Shown piece by piece: positions 1 to 9,354 of a DNA stretch of 64,000 nucleotides. The stretch lies in NCBI RefSeq assembly GCF_003121895.1, contig NZ_QEWW01000009.1, forward strand, positions 1 through 64,000, given 5' to 3'. The position numbers and the translations under genes were made by a program. Numbering within the stretch: position 1 is the stretch's first letter; each line of letters opens with the position of its first letter. This DNA comes from Ignatzschineria cameli (lineage in GTDB: Bacteria; Pseudomonadota; Gammaproteobacteria; Cardiobacteriales; Wohlfahrtiimonadaceae). The notes beneath the pieces were generated by a model. It saw only the letters and a program-made list of their open reading frames with translations, was not told where the DNA came from and made no database searches.

Positions 1-287
1 TAAACTTGTCAAACTTATTTTTAACTATTTTTTAAACCGTTTCTTAAAGCATTTTAAATTCAAACTTAAACAACTTCGAACCTAAAACTAAACCTTGAAA
101 CCAACGTTAAAAAAAGAGACTTAAAAAGTAAAACTGTTTAACAACTTTATTTAAAAACATTCAAAGATTTCAAAAAAACACTACTTATTTATATTGCTTA
201 TTTCGTTGCTTTTTGCTGTTTTCAAAAGGGCTGTGTCGCCTGAGGTGATGTATCTTACCCCTTTCAATTTTATTTGCAACTCTTTTT
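1..287. other. AT-rich non-coding start of window
   Basis: No convincing gene is visible. The stretch is very AT-rich. An open frame at 194-376 has no ribosome binding site or recognisable protein pattern and overlaps the 3' end of the permease gene on the other strand, so I regard it as chance. Confidence 0.5.
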
Positions 288-1541
288 TTAATAAAACCAA
301 TAAATCCAACCTGCAGCCATCGCTAAACAGCTTCCAGCTACTAAAAAACCTGATTTCAAAAACTCCCCAAAAGTAATAATTACGCCATGCTTCTTAGATT
401 CTTCAACCGCAATAATTCCGGCTAAGCTACCAAAAATCATTAGATTACTAGCAAATCCGGTACCTAATGTTAAAGCAGCACCTAATGAGGCGGCATTACT
501 TCCTGAATGAAGGTATGGCGTTAATAACATTACTGCCGGATTATTACCAACACTATTACTCAATATTGCTCCGGTAAACAGCAGAGAAAGTGGATCATTA
601 AGGTCCAACCCCCAAGTTTTTAACTCCGCCAAAAATAATTGAGGAAGACCAGTCATAGCCATCGCCTTATTGACTACAAAGAGACTCGCTATCAAGATCA
701 ACAAGTTATAATTCACCTCTTTTAAAACATCATCCGATGCGATCTTTTTATTGAGCAGTAGAACTCCTGCCGCAGCAAGCGCTACTAATGATTGGGGCCA
801 AAGATCCCAAACAAATGCAATCATCACTACAATCGCAACTAGCGTTGCTTTTAAAAGCTCAACATGGTTGATAGCTATATTATCCTTTCGTAGCTGCTTA
901 TTAGATGATAGCTTATCAATATTTTTCGTATCAGATAGCTGCCAGCGCCCTCTATAAATAAAAGAGGTAACACCCCACACTAAAACCATCGATAGTAATG
1001 CTGGAATGCCCGCTATTTTTAACAACTCCGTAAAACTTAGATCGAGAGATTGCGCAATAATCATATTTTGCGGGCTGCCGATTAGTGTTCCTGCAGAGCC
1101 TGTATTAGCAGCAAAACAGAAACCTAAAACAAAAGGAATAGGATTTAAATTTCGCGCCATCGTCAAAGATATGAGAAGAGGAGTCATCGCTACAACAACT
1201 ACATCATTTGTTAAAAGAGAGGAGAGCCCTCCCGAAACACCGATTAAAATTGCCAATAAAAGCGGACTACTCACATTTAAAGAGGCAACTTTGTAAGTTG
1301 CATAACTATAAAAACCTGAAACTCCAAAGGCACCAGAGAGAACCATCAACCCAAATAGTAATGCTATAGTTTTATAGTTAATTGCATCCCATGCTTCTTG
1401 CCCGGTAATATCACCGATCACCATCAGCCCTAAAGCACCAACTAAGGCACTACCTGTTCTATCTAGCTTAAAACCCGGCAACTTTCCTAATGCCATTGCC
1501 AAATAGACTAATAAAAAGAGAACTACGGTACTATTTATCAT
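288..1541 (-). CDS. SLC13/ArsB-NhaD-type anion permease
   Basis: This is a 417-residue polytopic inner-membrane protein, hydrophobic along almost its whole length. Two conserved loops typical of the ion transporter (IT) superfamily (CitMHS/ArsB/SLC13) are visible: TNDVVVVAMTPLL near residues 111-123 and NTGSAGTLIGSPQN near 146-159, the latter resembling the N-terminal sodium/substrate motif. The length fits the YbiR-like branch of short bacterial permeases. It probably moves an anion (dicarboxylate, arsenite or similar), but the substrate cannot be told from the sequence. It stands alone, divergent from the next gene. The ribosome binding site ahead of the start is weak. Confidence 0.75.
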   Translation of the reverse strand: MINSTVVLFLLVYLAMALGKLPGFKLDRTGSALVGALGLMVIGDITGQEAWDAINYKTIALLFGLMVLSGAFGVSGFYSYATYKVASLNVSSPLLLAILIGVSGGLSSLLTNDVVVVAMTPLLISLTMARNLNPIPFVLGFCFAANTGSAGTLIGSPQNMIIAQSLDLSFTELLKIAGIPALLSMVLVWGVTSFIYRGRWQLSDTKNIDKLSSNKQLRKDNIAINHVELLKATLVAIVVMIAFVWDLWPQSLVALAAAGVLLLNKKIASDDVLKEVNYNLLILIASLFVVNKAMAMTGLPQLFLAELKTWGLDLNDPLSLLFTGAILSNSVGNNPAVMLLTPYLHSGSNAASLGAALTLGTGFASNLMIFGSLAGIIAVEESKKHGVIITFGEFLKSGFLVAGSCLAMAAGWIYWFY

Positions 1542-2078
1542 CCAATAACCCTGCTTACCTTATCGATCTAATTATCATTTATTCTTTACAATCTACTTCT
1601 CATTACAGCCTGTTTTATAACAACTACTTAAAATTCCGTAGAAAATATTATTACTCTTTCTATGATGCCCAAAAGAAGCAAAAGAAACAGAAGATTAAAA
1701 CCAATCATTGTTACCACTTATCTATCTCACTTTATAATATTACCAGTAAGAGTGAAAAGTGATAAAATAAGCACCCCTCATAAGCTCTTATTGCTCTATA
1801 TAATATTAGAGATAATAGAGAATTCTATATGAGAGTTACGTAGTATAATTTAGGTGGTAGATATTAATAGGATAGAACTTATAGATAAAAATAGATTCTC
1901 TTTCCTTCTAGAGTCTTTTTTAAATTCATCCTGCCATAACTAAATTGAACACTATAAATGATCGAATCATTTAAGAAGTAAAACCATTTAAAGATGATCT
2001 ATCCTAGAATGATAGGATATTTCTCTCTTCCCTAATCTTAGAATCCTCCCATCTATTCAAAATTAGAGGTACTACCTT
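1542..2078. other. Divergent intergenic region, 537 bp
   Basis: AT-rich spacer between the permease (minus) and the GNAT gene (plus). It must hold promoters for both. TATAAT hexamers occur at 1733-1738 and 1844-1849, but neither has a good -35. A 7-bp hairpin (TATCCTA/TAGGATA) lies at 2000-2019. No coding or RNA gene recognised. Confidence 0.5.
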
Positions 2079-2612
2079 ATGTTTTATCAACTCGCTAAAA
2101 ACCGCATACTTGAAACCGATCGATTAATCCTTCGCCCTATTACATTAGATGATGCCGAAGATCTTTTCGAGTATGCAAGTGATCCTGAGAATACAAAAAA
2201 TACATTCCCTACACACCAATCACTAGAAGAGAGTAAGTGGATTATCGCTAATCTCTTTATGCGTAGCCCATTAGGAAATTTTGCTATTGAGCTTAAAGAA
2301 AATGGAAAAATGATAGGTACCTGTGATCTTCGTATAAATGAAGAGGAACGATCTGCAGAATTAGCCTACGCTATCAATAAAAAATATTGGGGAAATGGCT
2401 ATGCTCCAGAAGCTGCAAAAAAATTACTCGATTTTGCCTTCAACACCCTAAAAGTTGAGCGAATCTGGGCTAAATATACAGCAGAAAATGGTGCCTCTGG
2501 TCGAGTTATGGAAAAAATTGGCATGGAAAAAGAGGGAGTATTACGCCATACTAAAAACCTCTGTGGCGATTTTGTTGATCAAGTTGTCTATAGCCGAATC
2601 AACCAGAAATAG
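2079..2612 (+). CDS. GNAT acetyltransferase, RimJ/RimL type
   Basis: A 177-residue single-domain protein. The opening ETDRLILRPITLDDAEDLFEY is the usual start of the RimJ/RimL (Acetyltransf_3) branch. The acetyl-CoA-binding region is in the middle, with GYAPEAAKKLLDFAF (about 107-121) after the WGNG turn, and VERIWA..ENGASGRVMEKIGM matches the family's C-terminal half. Such enzymes acetylate N-termini of ribosomal proteins or small amines and antibiotics; the target here is unknown. An AGAGG element lies about 10 bases before the ATG. The gene appears monocistronic. Confidence 0.85.
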   Translation: MFYQLAKNRILETDRLILRPITLDDAEDLFEYASDPENTKNTFPTHQSLEESKWIIANLFMRSPLGNFAIELKENGKMIGTCDLRINEEERSAELAYAINKKYWGNGYAPEAAKKLLDFAFNTLKVERIWAKYTAENGASGRVMEKIGMEKEGVLRHTKNLCGDFVDQVVYSRINQK

Positions 2613-2881
2613 AAACGATACACTCTGTTGATATTTAAACAGGCAATATTCGTGAGTGATACTTGCATATAGACTCACATATACACTTTACCTACCTCAT
2701 TCAATGAGCTCATTTAATAAACTCGTTTAATAGTTCAATAGGTAATAATTAAGTATCACTTCAACCTATTACTTCAATCTTTTATTATTTTTTAAATCAT
2801 TTTTTAAATCTTTTAAAGATTTTAATCTCATTACTTAAATCTTAAAAAACCAACACTCAGTAGAAACTTAGGAGCATCATC

Positions 2882-3919
2882 ATGATGAACGCAGATGATC
2901 GCGCTAACTATAACTTTCAAAAAATTATACTTGGCGTTGCAATCTTCCTCTTCATATTAAAATTTATTGCTTGGTATGTTACCTCTTCAGTTGCGATCCT
3001 AACAGACGCACTAGAAAGTATCACTAACATGCTTGCGGGCGCTTTTACACTTTTCAGCCTCTATCTATCAGCTAAACCAAAAGATCATAATCACCCCCAT
3101 GGACATGGGAAAATTGAATTTGTCTCCGCAAGCGTAGAGGGAGCTTTAATTCTATTTGCCGGAATTATCATTATTTATGAAGGGGTAAAACGCCTCCTCT
3201 TTGATGACACTTCTCTTTCGAGCTTAGGATCAGGACTCTTCTTAATCGCCATCACCGCCATTATCAATTATGTTGTAGGCTACTTCGCAATCAAAAGAGG
3301 AAAAGAACATAATGTCCTACCGCTAATTGCCGGCGGTAAACATCTCCACTCAGATACTTACTCAACTGTGGGTATTATTATTGGGCTACTACTTGTATGG
3401 CTAACAGGATGGCAATGGTTAGATGCTGCAATTGCACTTATTTTTGGAGGAATTATTATCCATTCTGGAATTCATATCATTCGAGAGTCAATTGCTGGCA
3501 TTATGGATGAAGTTGATGAAGATCTGATCGAAGAGTTTGTGGAGACTGCCAATGAACATCGATCCCCCTATTGGGTCGATCTTCATAAAGTGAGATTTAT
3601 TAAGTATGGAAATCATGTTCATCTTGATGCTCATCTTACCCTTCCTTGGTACCTTAATATGCGAGAAGCACATGTTGAACTCGATAAAATGACTAAAGCA
3701 TTAGAGGATAAGTTTGGCGAGAAACATGAGATGTATATTCATACAGATGATTGTAAGCCTTTTTCTTGCGAAATATGTGCGCTCCAAGAATGCCCACAAA
3801 GACAGATGAAATTTGTAGGCGAAATAGAGTGGACGGCAAAACTTGTTGCAGAAGATCAAAGGCATACAATTGAAGATTTGGCGGAGCAGAAGATCAAACG
3901 TATTGAGGGTAGAGATTAA
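2882..3919 (+). CDS. Cation diffusion facilitator metal exporter with Cys-rich tail
   Basis: A 345-residue CDF-family antiporter that should export a divalent metal (Zn, Fe, Mn, Co or Cd) in exchange for protons. About six membrane segments occupy the first 210 residues. TM2 carries TDALES (Asp42), the cytoplasmic loop has the His-rich HPHGHGKIE (71-79), and the fifth segment has the HLHSD metal-site pattern. A cytoplasmic dimerisation domain follows. The far end adds four cysteines in CKPFSCEICALQEC (about 291-306), a probable extra metal site found in one branch of the family. TM2 lacks the second Asp of the YiiP pair (Ser46 instead), so the metal cannot be assigned. Start supported by AGGAG about eight bases upstream. 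Confidence 0.88.
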   Translation: MMNADDRANYNFQKIILGVAIFLFILKFIAWYVTSSVAILTDALESITNMLAGAFTLFSLYLSAKPKDHNHPHGHGKIEFVSASVEGALILFAGIIIIYEGVKRLLFDDTSLSSLGSGLFLIAITAIINYVVGYFAIKRGKEHNVLPLIAGGKHLHSDTYSTVGIIIGLLLVWLTGWQWLDAAIALIFGGIIIHSGIHIIRESIAGIMDEVDEDLIEEFVETANEHRSPYWVDLHKVRFIKYGNHVHLDAHLTLPWYLNMREAHVELDKMTKALEDKFGEKHEMYIHTDDCKPFSCEICALQECPQRQMKFVGEIEWTAKLVAEDQRHTIEDLAEQKIKRIEGRD

Positions 3920-3992
3920 ATCTTTCCATTTTCTAACTAATTCCCTTAAAAACAACACTATAAATAAATATTATAAATAATTTACTTTATGA

Positions 3993-4023
3993 AAAGCCCT
4001 TATGACTGGATCATAGGGCTTCT
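3993..4023. terminator. Bidirectional terminator between CDF and peroxidase genes
   Basis: Inverted repeat with arms beginning AAGCCCT and ending AGGGCTT around a short loop, with one bulge. It lies between two convergent genes, with AT-rich sequence on both sides. Confidence 0.7.
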
Positions 4024-4064
4024 CTATTTTATCTCTATTTTATTAATAATGACTAAATTAAACC

Positions 4065-5114
4065 TTAACTCTCTTCTACAACAATCTCCTCATCTTCATC
4101 GAAAGGACGTGGTAAGGGAGTATCATTATTAGAAGGGGGCAAGATAGGCAAAATAATTTGTGGCTGATCACCCGTTAAGGTTCCATAAAATGCAACAATC
4201 TTTTTGACTTCATCATCAGTAAAGTTTCGGCCTAATTGTAGTCGTCCCATAATTTGGGTTGCTTCCTCTAAGGTATTGACTTGCCCATCATGAAAATAGG
4301 GATAGGTTAAAACAACATTTCTGAGCGTAGGCACCTTAAAAAACATCTCATCTGACTCATTCCCAGTATAATCGGCTAAGCCTTTTGCTAGATTGTCAGT
4401 TTTATACTCTTCTAACAGTCCCATTTTCTGGAAGCTTGATCCACCGATCCCCTCGCCGTAATGGCAAGCTACACAGCCACTGTTTCTAAAGAGTTCATAT
4501 CCTGCTAATTCCTCTGCCGTAATGGCATTGTCATCACCTCGTAACCACTGATCAAAACGAGAGTTTGGTGTAATTAAAGTCTCCTCAAACACAGCAATTG
4601 CATCAGTAATACGATCGATATTAATATCCCCATCACCATAGACTTCAGTAAACTCATCAACATAGCCCGGTATTGAGGCTATAACATCAACAACTAGATC
4701 ATGCGTGGAGGCCATCTCTTTTGGATTTTCAATAGGTCCAGCGGCTTGCTCTTTCAAATCTGCTGCTCGCCCATCCCAAAACTGCACAAAATTGAGACTT
4801 GAGTTCAATACAGTTGGTGAGTTGATAGGGCCTTCTTGCCACTTATGTCCAATAGATGTCGGCAAGTTATCTGAGCCTCCCATGCTAAGATTGTGACATG
4901 AGTTACATGAGATAAAACCTGACTTCGAAAGCCTAGGATCAAACCAGAGCTTTTTCCCTAACTCAGCCTTCCCCTCATCGACAACAACCTCCTGGATAAG
5001 AGGAATAATAGGCTCCTGACGCACTGATCCATTATTCGCAACAGTTTGCCCAAATGAGACCCCTACCGTTAAAGCTAATATTCCGAGAGTATACAACTTC
5101 TTCCTACTAAACAT
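4065..5114 (-). CDS. Dihaem cytochrome c peroxidase
   Basis: A 349-residue periplasmic enzyme that reduces hydrogen peroxide to water with electrons from small c-type cytochromes. The N-terminus is a Sec signal peptide (about residues 1-25). Two c-haem sites are visible: CNSCH at 70-74 (N-terminal peroxidatic haem) and CVACH at 214-218 (electron-transferring haem). Between them QFWDGRAADLKEQA and GPIENPKEMA are characteristic of the CcpA/MauG superfamily. The last 30 residues are proline- and acid-rich and look like an added tail. GGAG lies before the ATG. MauG-like activity cannot be excluded, but the length and loops favour a bacterial CCP. Confidence 0.9.
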   Translation of the reverse strand: MFSRKKLYTLGILALTVGVSFGQTVANNGSVRQEPIIPLIQEVVVDEGKAELGKKLWFDPRLSKSGFISCNSCHNLSMGGSDNLPTSIGHKWQEGPINSPTVLNSSLNFVQFWDGRAADLKEQAAGPIENPKEMASTHDLVVDVIASIPGYVDEFTEVYGDGDINIDRITDAIAVFEETLITPNSRFDQWLRGDDNAITAEELAGYELFRNSGCVACHYGEGIGGSSFQKMGLLEEYKTDNLAKGLADYTGNESDEMFFKVPTLRNVVLTYPYFHDGQVNTLEEATQIMGRLQLGRNFTDDEVKKIVAFYGTLTGDQPQIILPILPPSNNDTPLPRPFDEDEEIVVEES

Positions 5115-5428
5115 CTATCGTCTCCTTTTATAAAAAATAGTGAAAAAGGTATCAATATCACCAATTGACTAACTACTTAGAACTAATCAATCTTTTCCTG
5201 CTTACTTATAGTAAGTAATTTCATACAGCAAACCTAGCCGTAGAGGATCTATTTCAAAAAAAGCCTATTTAAATCAAATAATCTCGTTTTATGCTTGCAA
5301 ATTTATATCCGATCCATACATATGTAAATTATCTTAAATAATAGAGATTTATTGACACCGCCCTACTATCCATCATAGCCACCTATAAATCATCAAAATC
5401 TTTTATAAAAATATTTCTTTCAATAAAA
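5115..5428. other. Spacer upstream of the peroxidase gene
   Basis: AT-rich non-coding DNA that must contain the peroxidase promoter (minus strand). I looked for an FNR-type TTGAT-N4-ATCAA site, common for ccp genes, and found none. Confidence 0.4.
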
Positions 5429-5456
5429 AAGCAGTCAATTACGCTATTGACTGCTT
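5429..5456 (-). terminator. Terminator of the dnaX-hinT cluster
   Basis: Perfect 11-bp inverted repeat (AAGCAGTCAAT / ATTGACTGCTT) with a 6-base loop. On the minus strand it is followed by a run of six T. It sits about 80 bp after the hinT stop and should end the transcript that starts upstream of tRNA-Gly or at a closer promoter. Confidence 0.88.
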
Positions 5457-5533
5457 CAAACTTCAGATTTCAGATTTCAAATTTTTAGTGTAAAAATTAG
5501 TACAAAGCTAATTTCATCTCATAACATAAGCGA

Positions 5534-5875
5534 TTAACCCGGTGGCCAAGTTAAACTTCTACCGGCTAATAGATGAAGATGGATATGGTCAACAGTCTGC
5601 CCTCCATCTCCATTACAATTAAAGACAGTCCGATAACCTTTTTCGGCAAATCCTTGCTCTTTCGCAATTTTTTGTGCAACTAAGAAGAGTTTTCCCATCA
5701 ATTCCGCATCTTCACCTGTTAGGTCATTTAATGTTGGAATCTCTTTCTTTGGAATCACTAAAATATGGATAGGTGCTTGAGGCTGAATATCTTCAAATGC
5801 CAACACCTCATTATCTTCATAGACAATCTTTGCCGGGATCTCTTTACGAATAATTTTACCGAATATTGTACTCAC
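5534..5875 (-). CDS. hinT: HIT-family nucleotide hydrolase (HinT)
   Basis: A 113-residue histidine-triad protein. HIHLHLLAG near residues 97-105 is the catalytic H-x-H-x-H-x-x motif; GDGGQTVDH before it and the N-terminal [11 protein letters not shown] are typical of HinT. Members cleave adenosine 5'-phosphoramidates and aminoacyl- or lysyl-adenylates in the cytoplasm. It is the last gene of the dnaX-ybaB-recR cluster, 8 bp after recR, so it is probably co-transcribed. Length is normal. Confidence 0.92.
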   Translation of the reverse strand: MSTIFGKIIRKEIPAKIVYEDNEVLAFEDIQPQAPIHILVIPKKEIPTLNDLTGEDAELMGKLFLVAQKIAKEQGFAEKGYRTVFNCNGDGGQTVDHIHLHLLAGRSLTWPPG

Positions 5876-5883
5876 ACAACCTC

Positions 5884-6477
5884 CTAATAACTTTTTCGCG
5901 CTGAAAATGCATGGGATAGAGTTCCACCATCGAGGTACTCTAACTCACCTCCTAATGGAACACCATGTGCAATTCGACTTACTGCAATATCATATTGTTT
6001 TGCAATCTCAGCGATATAATGAGCCGTAGCTTCACCTTCTACCGTGGTATTTGTCGCTAAAATAATCTCTTTAATGACACCCTCCGATAATCGCGACTCC
6101 AACAGATCTAAACCTAATTCATGAGGTCCAATTCCATCTAAAGGAGAGAGACGTCCAAAGAGAACAAAATAGCGACCTTTATATTCTATGCTCTGTCTTA
6201 ATGCAAAAACATCAACTGGATTTTCTACAACACAGAGCAGTGACTCATCTCGGCTCATATCTAAACAATCATCACAAATGTCATTATCCGTTAAGTTGCG
6301 ACATTGAGAGCATTTTTGAATAGTATTGACCGCATAATCAAGCGCTCTACTAATACTCTTTGCACCATTCTGATTGCGCTCTAAAAGATAGAGTGCCATT
6401 CTTAATGCTGTCTTCTGCCCTACTCCAGGCAAAATTCTCAAAGCATCAACGACATCTTGTAATGATTTAGGATACAC
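5884..6477 (-). CDS. recR: Recombination mediator RecR
   Basis: A 197-residue protein that acts with RecF/RecO to load RecA on gapped DNA. In order: a helix-hairpin-helix ([20 protein letters not shown]), a four-cysteine zinc finger ([16 protein letters not shown], about 56-71), a Toprim domain ([14 protein letters not shown]), and the C-terminal [17 protein letters not shown] signature. Normal length and complete. It follows ybaB by about 20 bp; the dnaX-ybaB-recR order is conserved across many bacteria and indicates one operon. Confidence 0.97.
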   Translation of the reverse strand: MYPKSLQDVVDALRILPGVGQKTALRMALYLLERNQNGAKSISRALDYAVNTIQKCSQCRNLTDNDICDDCLDMSRDESLLCVVENPVDVFALRQSIEYKGRYFVLFGRLSPLDGIGPHELGLDLLESRLSEGVIKEIILATNTTVEGEATAHYIAEIAKQYDIAVSRIAHGVPLGGELEYLDGGTLSHAFSARKSY

Positions 6478-6498
6478 TCATTCCCCCTTAAGCTTCGA

Positions 6499-6828
6499 TT
6501 AGAATCCTGGAATTTTCATCCCTGCAGGAAGACCTAATCCCCCTGTAACTTCAGACATTTTCTCTGAAGATGTTTTCTCTACCTTAGCCAAAGCATCATT
6601 AAATGCAGCCCCTAAAAGATCTTCTAACATCTCTTTGTCATCTGTCATCAAAGAGTCATCGATACGAATAGCTCTTACGACGTGACGACAGCTCATCTCT
6701 ATCTTCACTAACCCGGCGCCTGATTCTCCAGTTACAGTAATATCTGCTAAAGCTTCTTGCGCTTTTTCCATCTCTTTTTGCATGCGCTGCGCTTTCTGCA
6801 TCATTCCAGCAATTCCACCTTTAAACAT
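6499..6828 (-). CDS. ybaB: YbaB/EbfC nucleoid-associated protein
   Basis: A 109-residue DNA-binding protein of the YbaB/EbfC family, usually found between dnaX and rec[20 protein letters not shown] is the N-terminal helix, and the C-terminus ends in [14 protein letters not shown], the family's typical glycine-rich tail. It binds DNA as a tweezer-shaped dimer and influences nucleoid structure. GAAGGAGA stands about seven bases ahead of the ATG. The 387-bp spacer behind dnaX is longer than usual, so a separate promoter is possible. Confidence 0.95.
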   Translation of the reverse strand: MFKGGIAGMMQKAQRMQKEMEKAQEALADITVTGESGAGLVKIEMSCRHVVRAIRIDDSLMTDDKEMLEDLLGAAFNDALAKVEKTSSEKMSEVTGGLGLPAGMKIPGF

Positions 6829-7215
6829 AAGGTCTCCTTCTACTCTCTGTAATTTCTATTTATAATCTCTACCCATCCTCATGATTGATAGAGCTGAATT
6901 AATCATTAATTTTACAATTGGTTTTTACAATTGCATTTTCACAACTGCTTTGACAAGGCAATTTATATTCAATGAGAATGAGGATCAATAGTAACGAAAA
7001 ATTGATCGCTTCAATAGCTCAAATAATAACCTCTTCCCCAAATATCTTCTTAGCTCATCGTCTATTGGCGAAAAGGATCTAAAAAATTGTATCGATTTTA
7101 AAAAATAGCACAATTGAATCAATATTAATATTAAGTTGCGGTAATTAACCTTTAAAAAATTTTATAAAAGCGAAAAAGAGTCGAGAAAATTTCTAAAGAG
7201 AATCTAATCATCCCC
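6829..7215. other. Unusually long dnaX-ybaB spacer
   Basis: A 387-bp AT-rich gap inside a cluster whose genes are usually adjacent. It holds the 13/14-bp tandem array at 6908-6947 but no terminator I can recognise, and no gene. Confidence 0.5.
6908..6947. repeat. Tandem array, 13-14 bp x 3
   Basis: Three consecutive related units ending ACAATTG, ACAATTG and ACAACTG at 6908-6920, 6921-6933 and 6934-6947, upstream of ybaB. Copies are imperfect. Confidence 0.7.
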
Positions 7216-9195
7216 TTATTCAATGAGTGATTTAACTGTACGTTCTAATAAGCGTGCCCCATGCTCTCGCTGTAAGTATTGGACAACATCATCTTCTAAG
7301 AGATCCTGCAATGCTTTTTGAGCTTTCTCTTCATCAAGCCGCTCAACACGCTCATGAAGATTTTCTGCGGCTAATGTTTCCACATATTCGATTTTGCAGG
7401 AGATCTCTCTCCCTAATTGGGATGATATCGCTAAAGCTAACCTTGTTTCAGCCTCGTCAACTCTAAAATCTTTAACTGATAATGGGCGTTCTAAAACTAA
7501 TAAGTTATCTTTAAAGCTTTTAAAAACAAGACTATGTGCAATTCCAGACAGAACGCTCTCGAGTGATAACTCTGAGACAAGCATCAACCAAGCTTCATTA
7601 TCAACCAATTGATCCGCATTAATCAGCATCCCCCCTCTAACCGACTTAGATGCTGGTAATCTATTTACACTATCTTCATCACTCTTTAGCTGTGGATCAA
7701 CTTCTATATCAGCCGGTATATCAGCTTGCATTTCACTAAGATGAGCATCACTGCTCTCCATAGGTAATACTGTTTCGACATCTGTCTCATTCCAAGGAAG
7801 ATCGATATCTGCAACTCTCTCTCTCTGTTCAAAAGTATCATCTTTGATGATTTCCTCACCCACTGTACCCACTACTTCACCACTTAAATCTTGAGCATGT
7901 GAGCCCTCTTTAGAGACTTTAGAATCGATTGTCTCTGCTGTGATAACCGTTGACGCTAATGAATTAGAGTCACTATTAGTTACTCTTTTTTTTTGAGACA
8001 TTTTTTGCGATGCGATTTGTGATGTTACTTGAGATGCTGTTATCGCCTCATTTCCGGTTTTTCCATCAAGAGAAGTCGAGCCATTATCATCTGTTGTTTG
8101 CGCAGTGACATCTATTGGAGCTTGTGGTGCAAAATAGAGCATTCGCAATAGGGTCATCTCAAATCCAACCTCACTATTTGGGTGATTTTGTAGATCCTTC
8201 CGCCCATTTAATGCAATTTGATAGAAGAGTTGAAGATCTTCAGCCCTAAACTGCTTTGCTAATAGTTGGTATTCCAAAGATTGAGCATCTGCGACTTCTT
8301 GTGAAATCTGAATCATCGTTAAAAGATGAAATGCATCAATAAGCTCTTCTAAAAAACGGTGATAATCCAATCCATTATCCCGAATAATATTGAGAGCAGA
8401 TAACAGCGATTCAACCTGACGAGATGCTAAAGCAGAAAGGATCAATTGTAGATATTGTGTATCGATTAATCCCAACATCTCACGTGTAGGCTCATAAGCA
8501 ATATTTTGCCCTGTATATGCTATGGCTTGATCTAGTAGAGAGAGCGCATCGCGCATACTCCCATCTCCCGCTTTTGCAATCAATCGCACTGCGGAAGAAT
8601 CAAAATCGATCTTTTCACTACTTAATATCTTCTCTAATTGCGCAGCAATCTCATCATCCTGAATTCTTTTCAGCTGGAAACGTAAGCAACGGGACAATAC
8701 AGTTACAGGGAGTTTTTGCGGATCTGTTGTCGCTAATAAAAACTTAACATGACTCGGCGGCTCTTCAAGCGTCTTTAATAGAGCGTTAAAACTACTATTA
8801 GAGAGCATATGTACTTCGTCAATCAGATATATCTTATAACGACCACGTGTCGGCGCATATTGAACATTATCTAAAATCTCTCGCGTATCCTCTACCCGAG
8901 TACGAGATGCCGCATCAATTTCGATAAGATCGACAAATCGCCCTTCATCAACTTCCTTACAGATGGAACAAACACCACAAGGGGATGAAGAGACACCTTT
9001 TTCACAATTGAGAGATTTTGCAAAGATTCTTGCTAGAGTAGTTTTACCAACACCCCGAGTTCCTGTAAATAGAAATGCATGGTGCAGTCTATTATTATCT
9101 AAACCATTTGAGAGGGCTTGAACTACGTGAGGCTGACCAATGACTTCGCTAAAGGTTCGAGGCCGCCATTTTAGTGCGAGAACTTGTTGAGTCAT
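7216..9195 (-). CDS. dnaX: DNA polymerase III subunits tau/gamma
   Basis: A 659-residue clamp-loader ATPase of the replicative polymerase. Domain I has Walker A GTRGVGKT (45-52), zinc cysteines (Cys64, 73, 76, 79), Walker B LIDEVHML and sensor-1/SRC LSRCLRF. Domain III ends near residue 360. A low-complexity, Ser/Thr/Asp-rich linker spans about 365-530, then the tau-specific C-terminal domain binds DnaB and the polymerase core. Within the linker a run of nine A (codons 401-404) creates a slippery site; a -1 shift meets a stop three codons later, giving a gamma-like product of 406 residues. The gene starts 31 bp after the SRP RNA on the same strand. Confidence 0.97.
   Translation of the reverse strand: MTQQVLALKWRPRTFSEVIGQPHVVQALSNGLDNNRLHHAFLFTGTRGVGKTTLARIFAKSLNCEKGVSSSPCGVCSICKEVDEGRFVDLIEIDAASRTRVEDTREILDNVQYAPTRGRYKIYLIDEVHMLSNSSFNALLKTLEEPPSHVKFLLATTDPQKLPVTVLSRCLRFQLKRIQDDEIAAQLEKILSSEKIDFDSSAVRLIAKAGDGSMRDALSLLDQAIAYTGQNIAYEPTREMLGLIDTQYLQLILSALASRQVESLLSALNIIRDNGLDYHRFLEELIDAFHLLTMIQISQEVADAQSLEYQLLAKQFRAEDLQLFYQIALNGRKDLQNHPNSEVGFEMTLLRMLYFAPQAPIDVTAQTTDDNGSTSLDGKTGNEAITASQVTSQIASQKMSQKKRVTNSDSNSLASTVITAETIDSKVSKEGSHAQDLSGEVVGTVGEEIIKDDTFEQRERVADIDLPWNETDVETVLPMESSDAHLSEMQADIPADIEVDPQLKSDEDSVNRLPASKSVRGGMLINADQLVDNEAWLMLVSELSLESVLSGIAHSLVFKSFKDNLLVLERPLSVKDFRVDEAETRLALAISSQLGREISCKIEYVETLAAENLHERVERLDEEKAQKALQDLLEDDVVQYLQREHGARLLERTVKSLIE
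7976..7995 (-). promoter_or_regulatory. Putative programmed frameshift/slippage site in dnaX
   Basis: On the minus strand the coding sequence reads CAA AAA AAA AGA from 7995, with nine uninterrupted A at 7994-7986. This contains the A-AAA-AAA slippery heptamer. Moving to the -1 frame gives AAG AGT AAC TAA, a stop at 7978-7976. Known E. coli dnaX frameshifts at A-AAA-AAG around codon 430, and Thermus dnaX slips at an A9 run. I see no strong upstream Shine-Dalgarno-like stimulator; a weak stem (CTAAT/ATTAG) is possible downstream. Confidence 0.7.
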
Positions 9196-9226
9196 TATGT
9201 CATCACTTTCAGATAGATATGGAGAT

Positions 9227-9332
9227 GACCCGTATTAGCCGACCCATAACACATGAAGGTCTTACTAGTGCTGCTTCCTTCCGGACCTGACACGGTTTGC
9301 AATAGTTCATTGTTAGGAAGCCAATACAGGCC
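9227..9332 (-). ncRNA. ffs: Signal recognition particle 4.5S RNA
   Basis: The minus strand carries GTCAGGTCCGGAAGGAAGCA, the universally conserved apical loop of bacterial SRP RNA that binds Ffh. The flanks form a 14-bp end helix with G-U pairs (5' arm 9332-9319, 3' arm 9240-9227), fixing the gene at about 106 nt, a small single-hairpin type as in E. coli. With Ffh it targets nascent membrane proteins to FtsY/SecYEG. It lies between tRNA-Cys and dnaX; ends may be off by a few bases. Confidence 0.95.
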
Positions 9333-9354
9333 ACCACTGAACGGGCCATAAAAT

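Noticed and set aside
5115-5428. FNR site ahead of the cytochrome c peroxidase gene
   Set aside because: No TTGAT-N4-ATCAA pattern within one or two mismatches was found.
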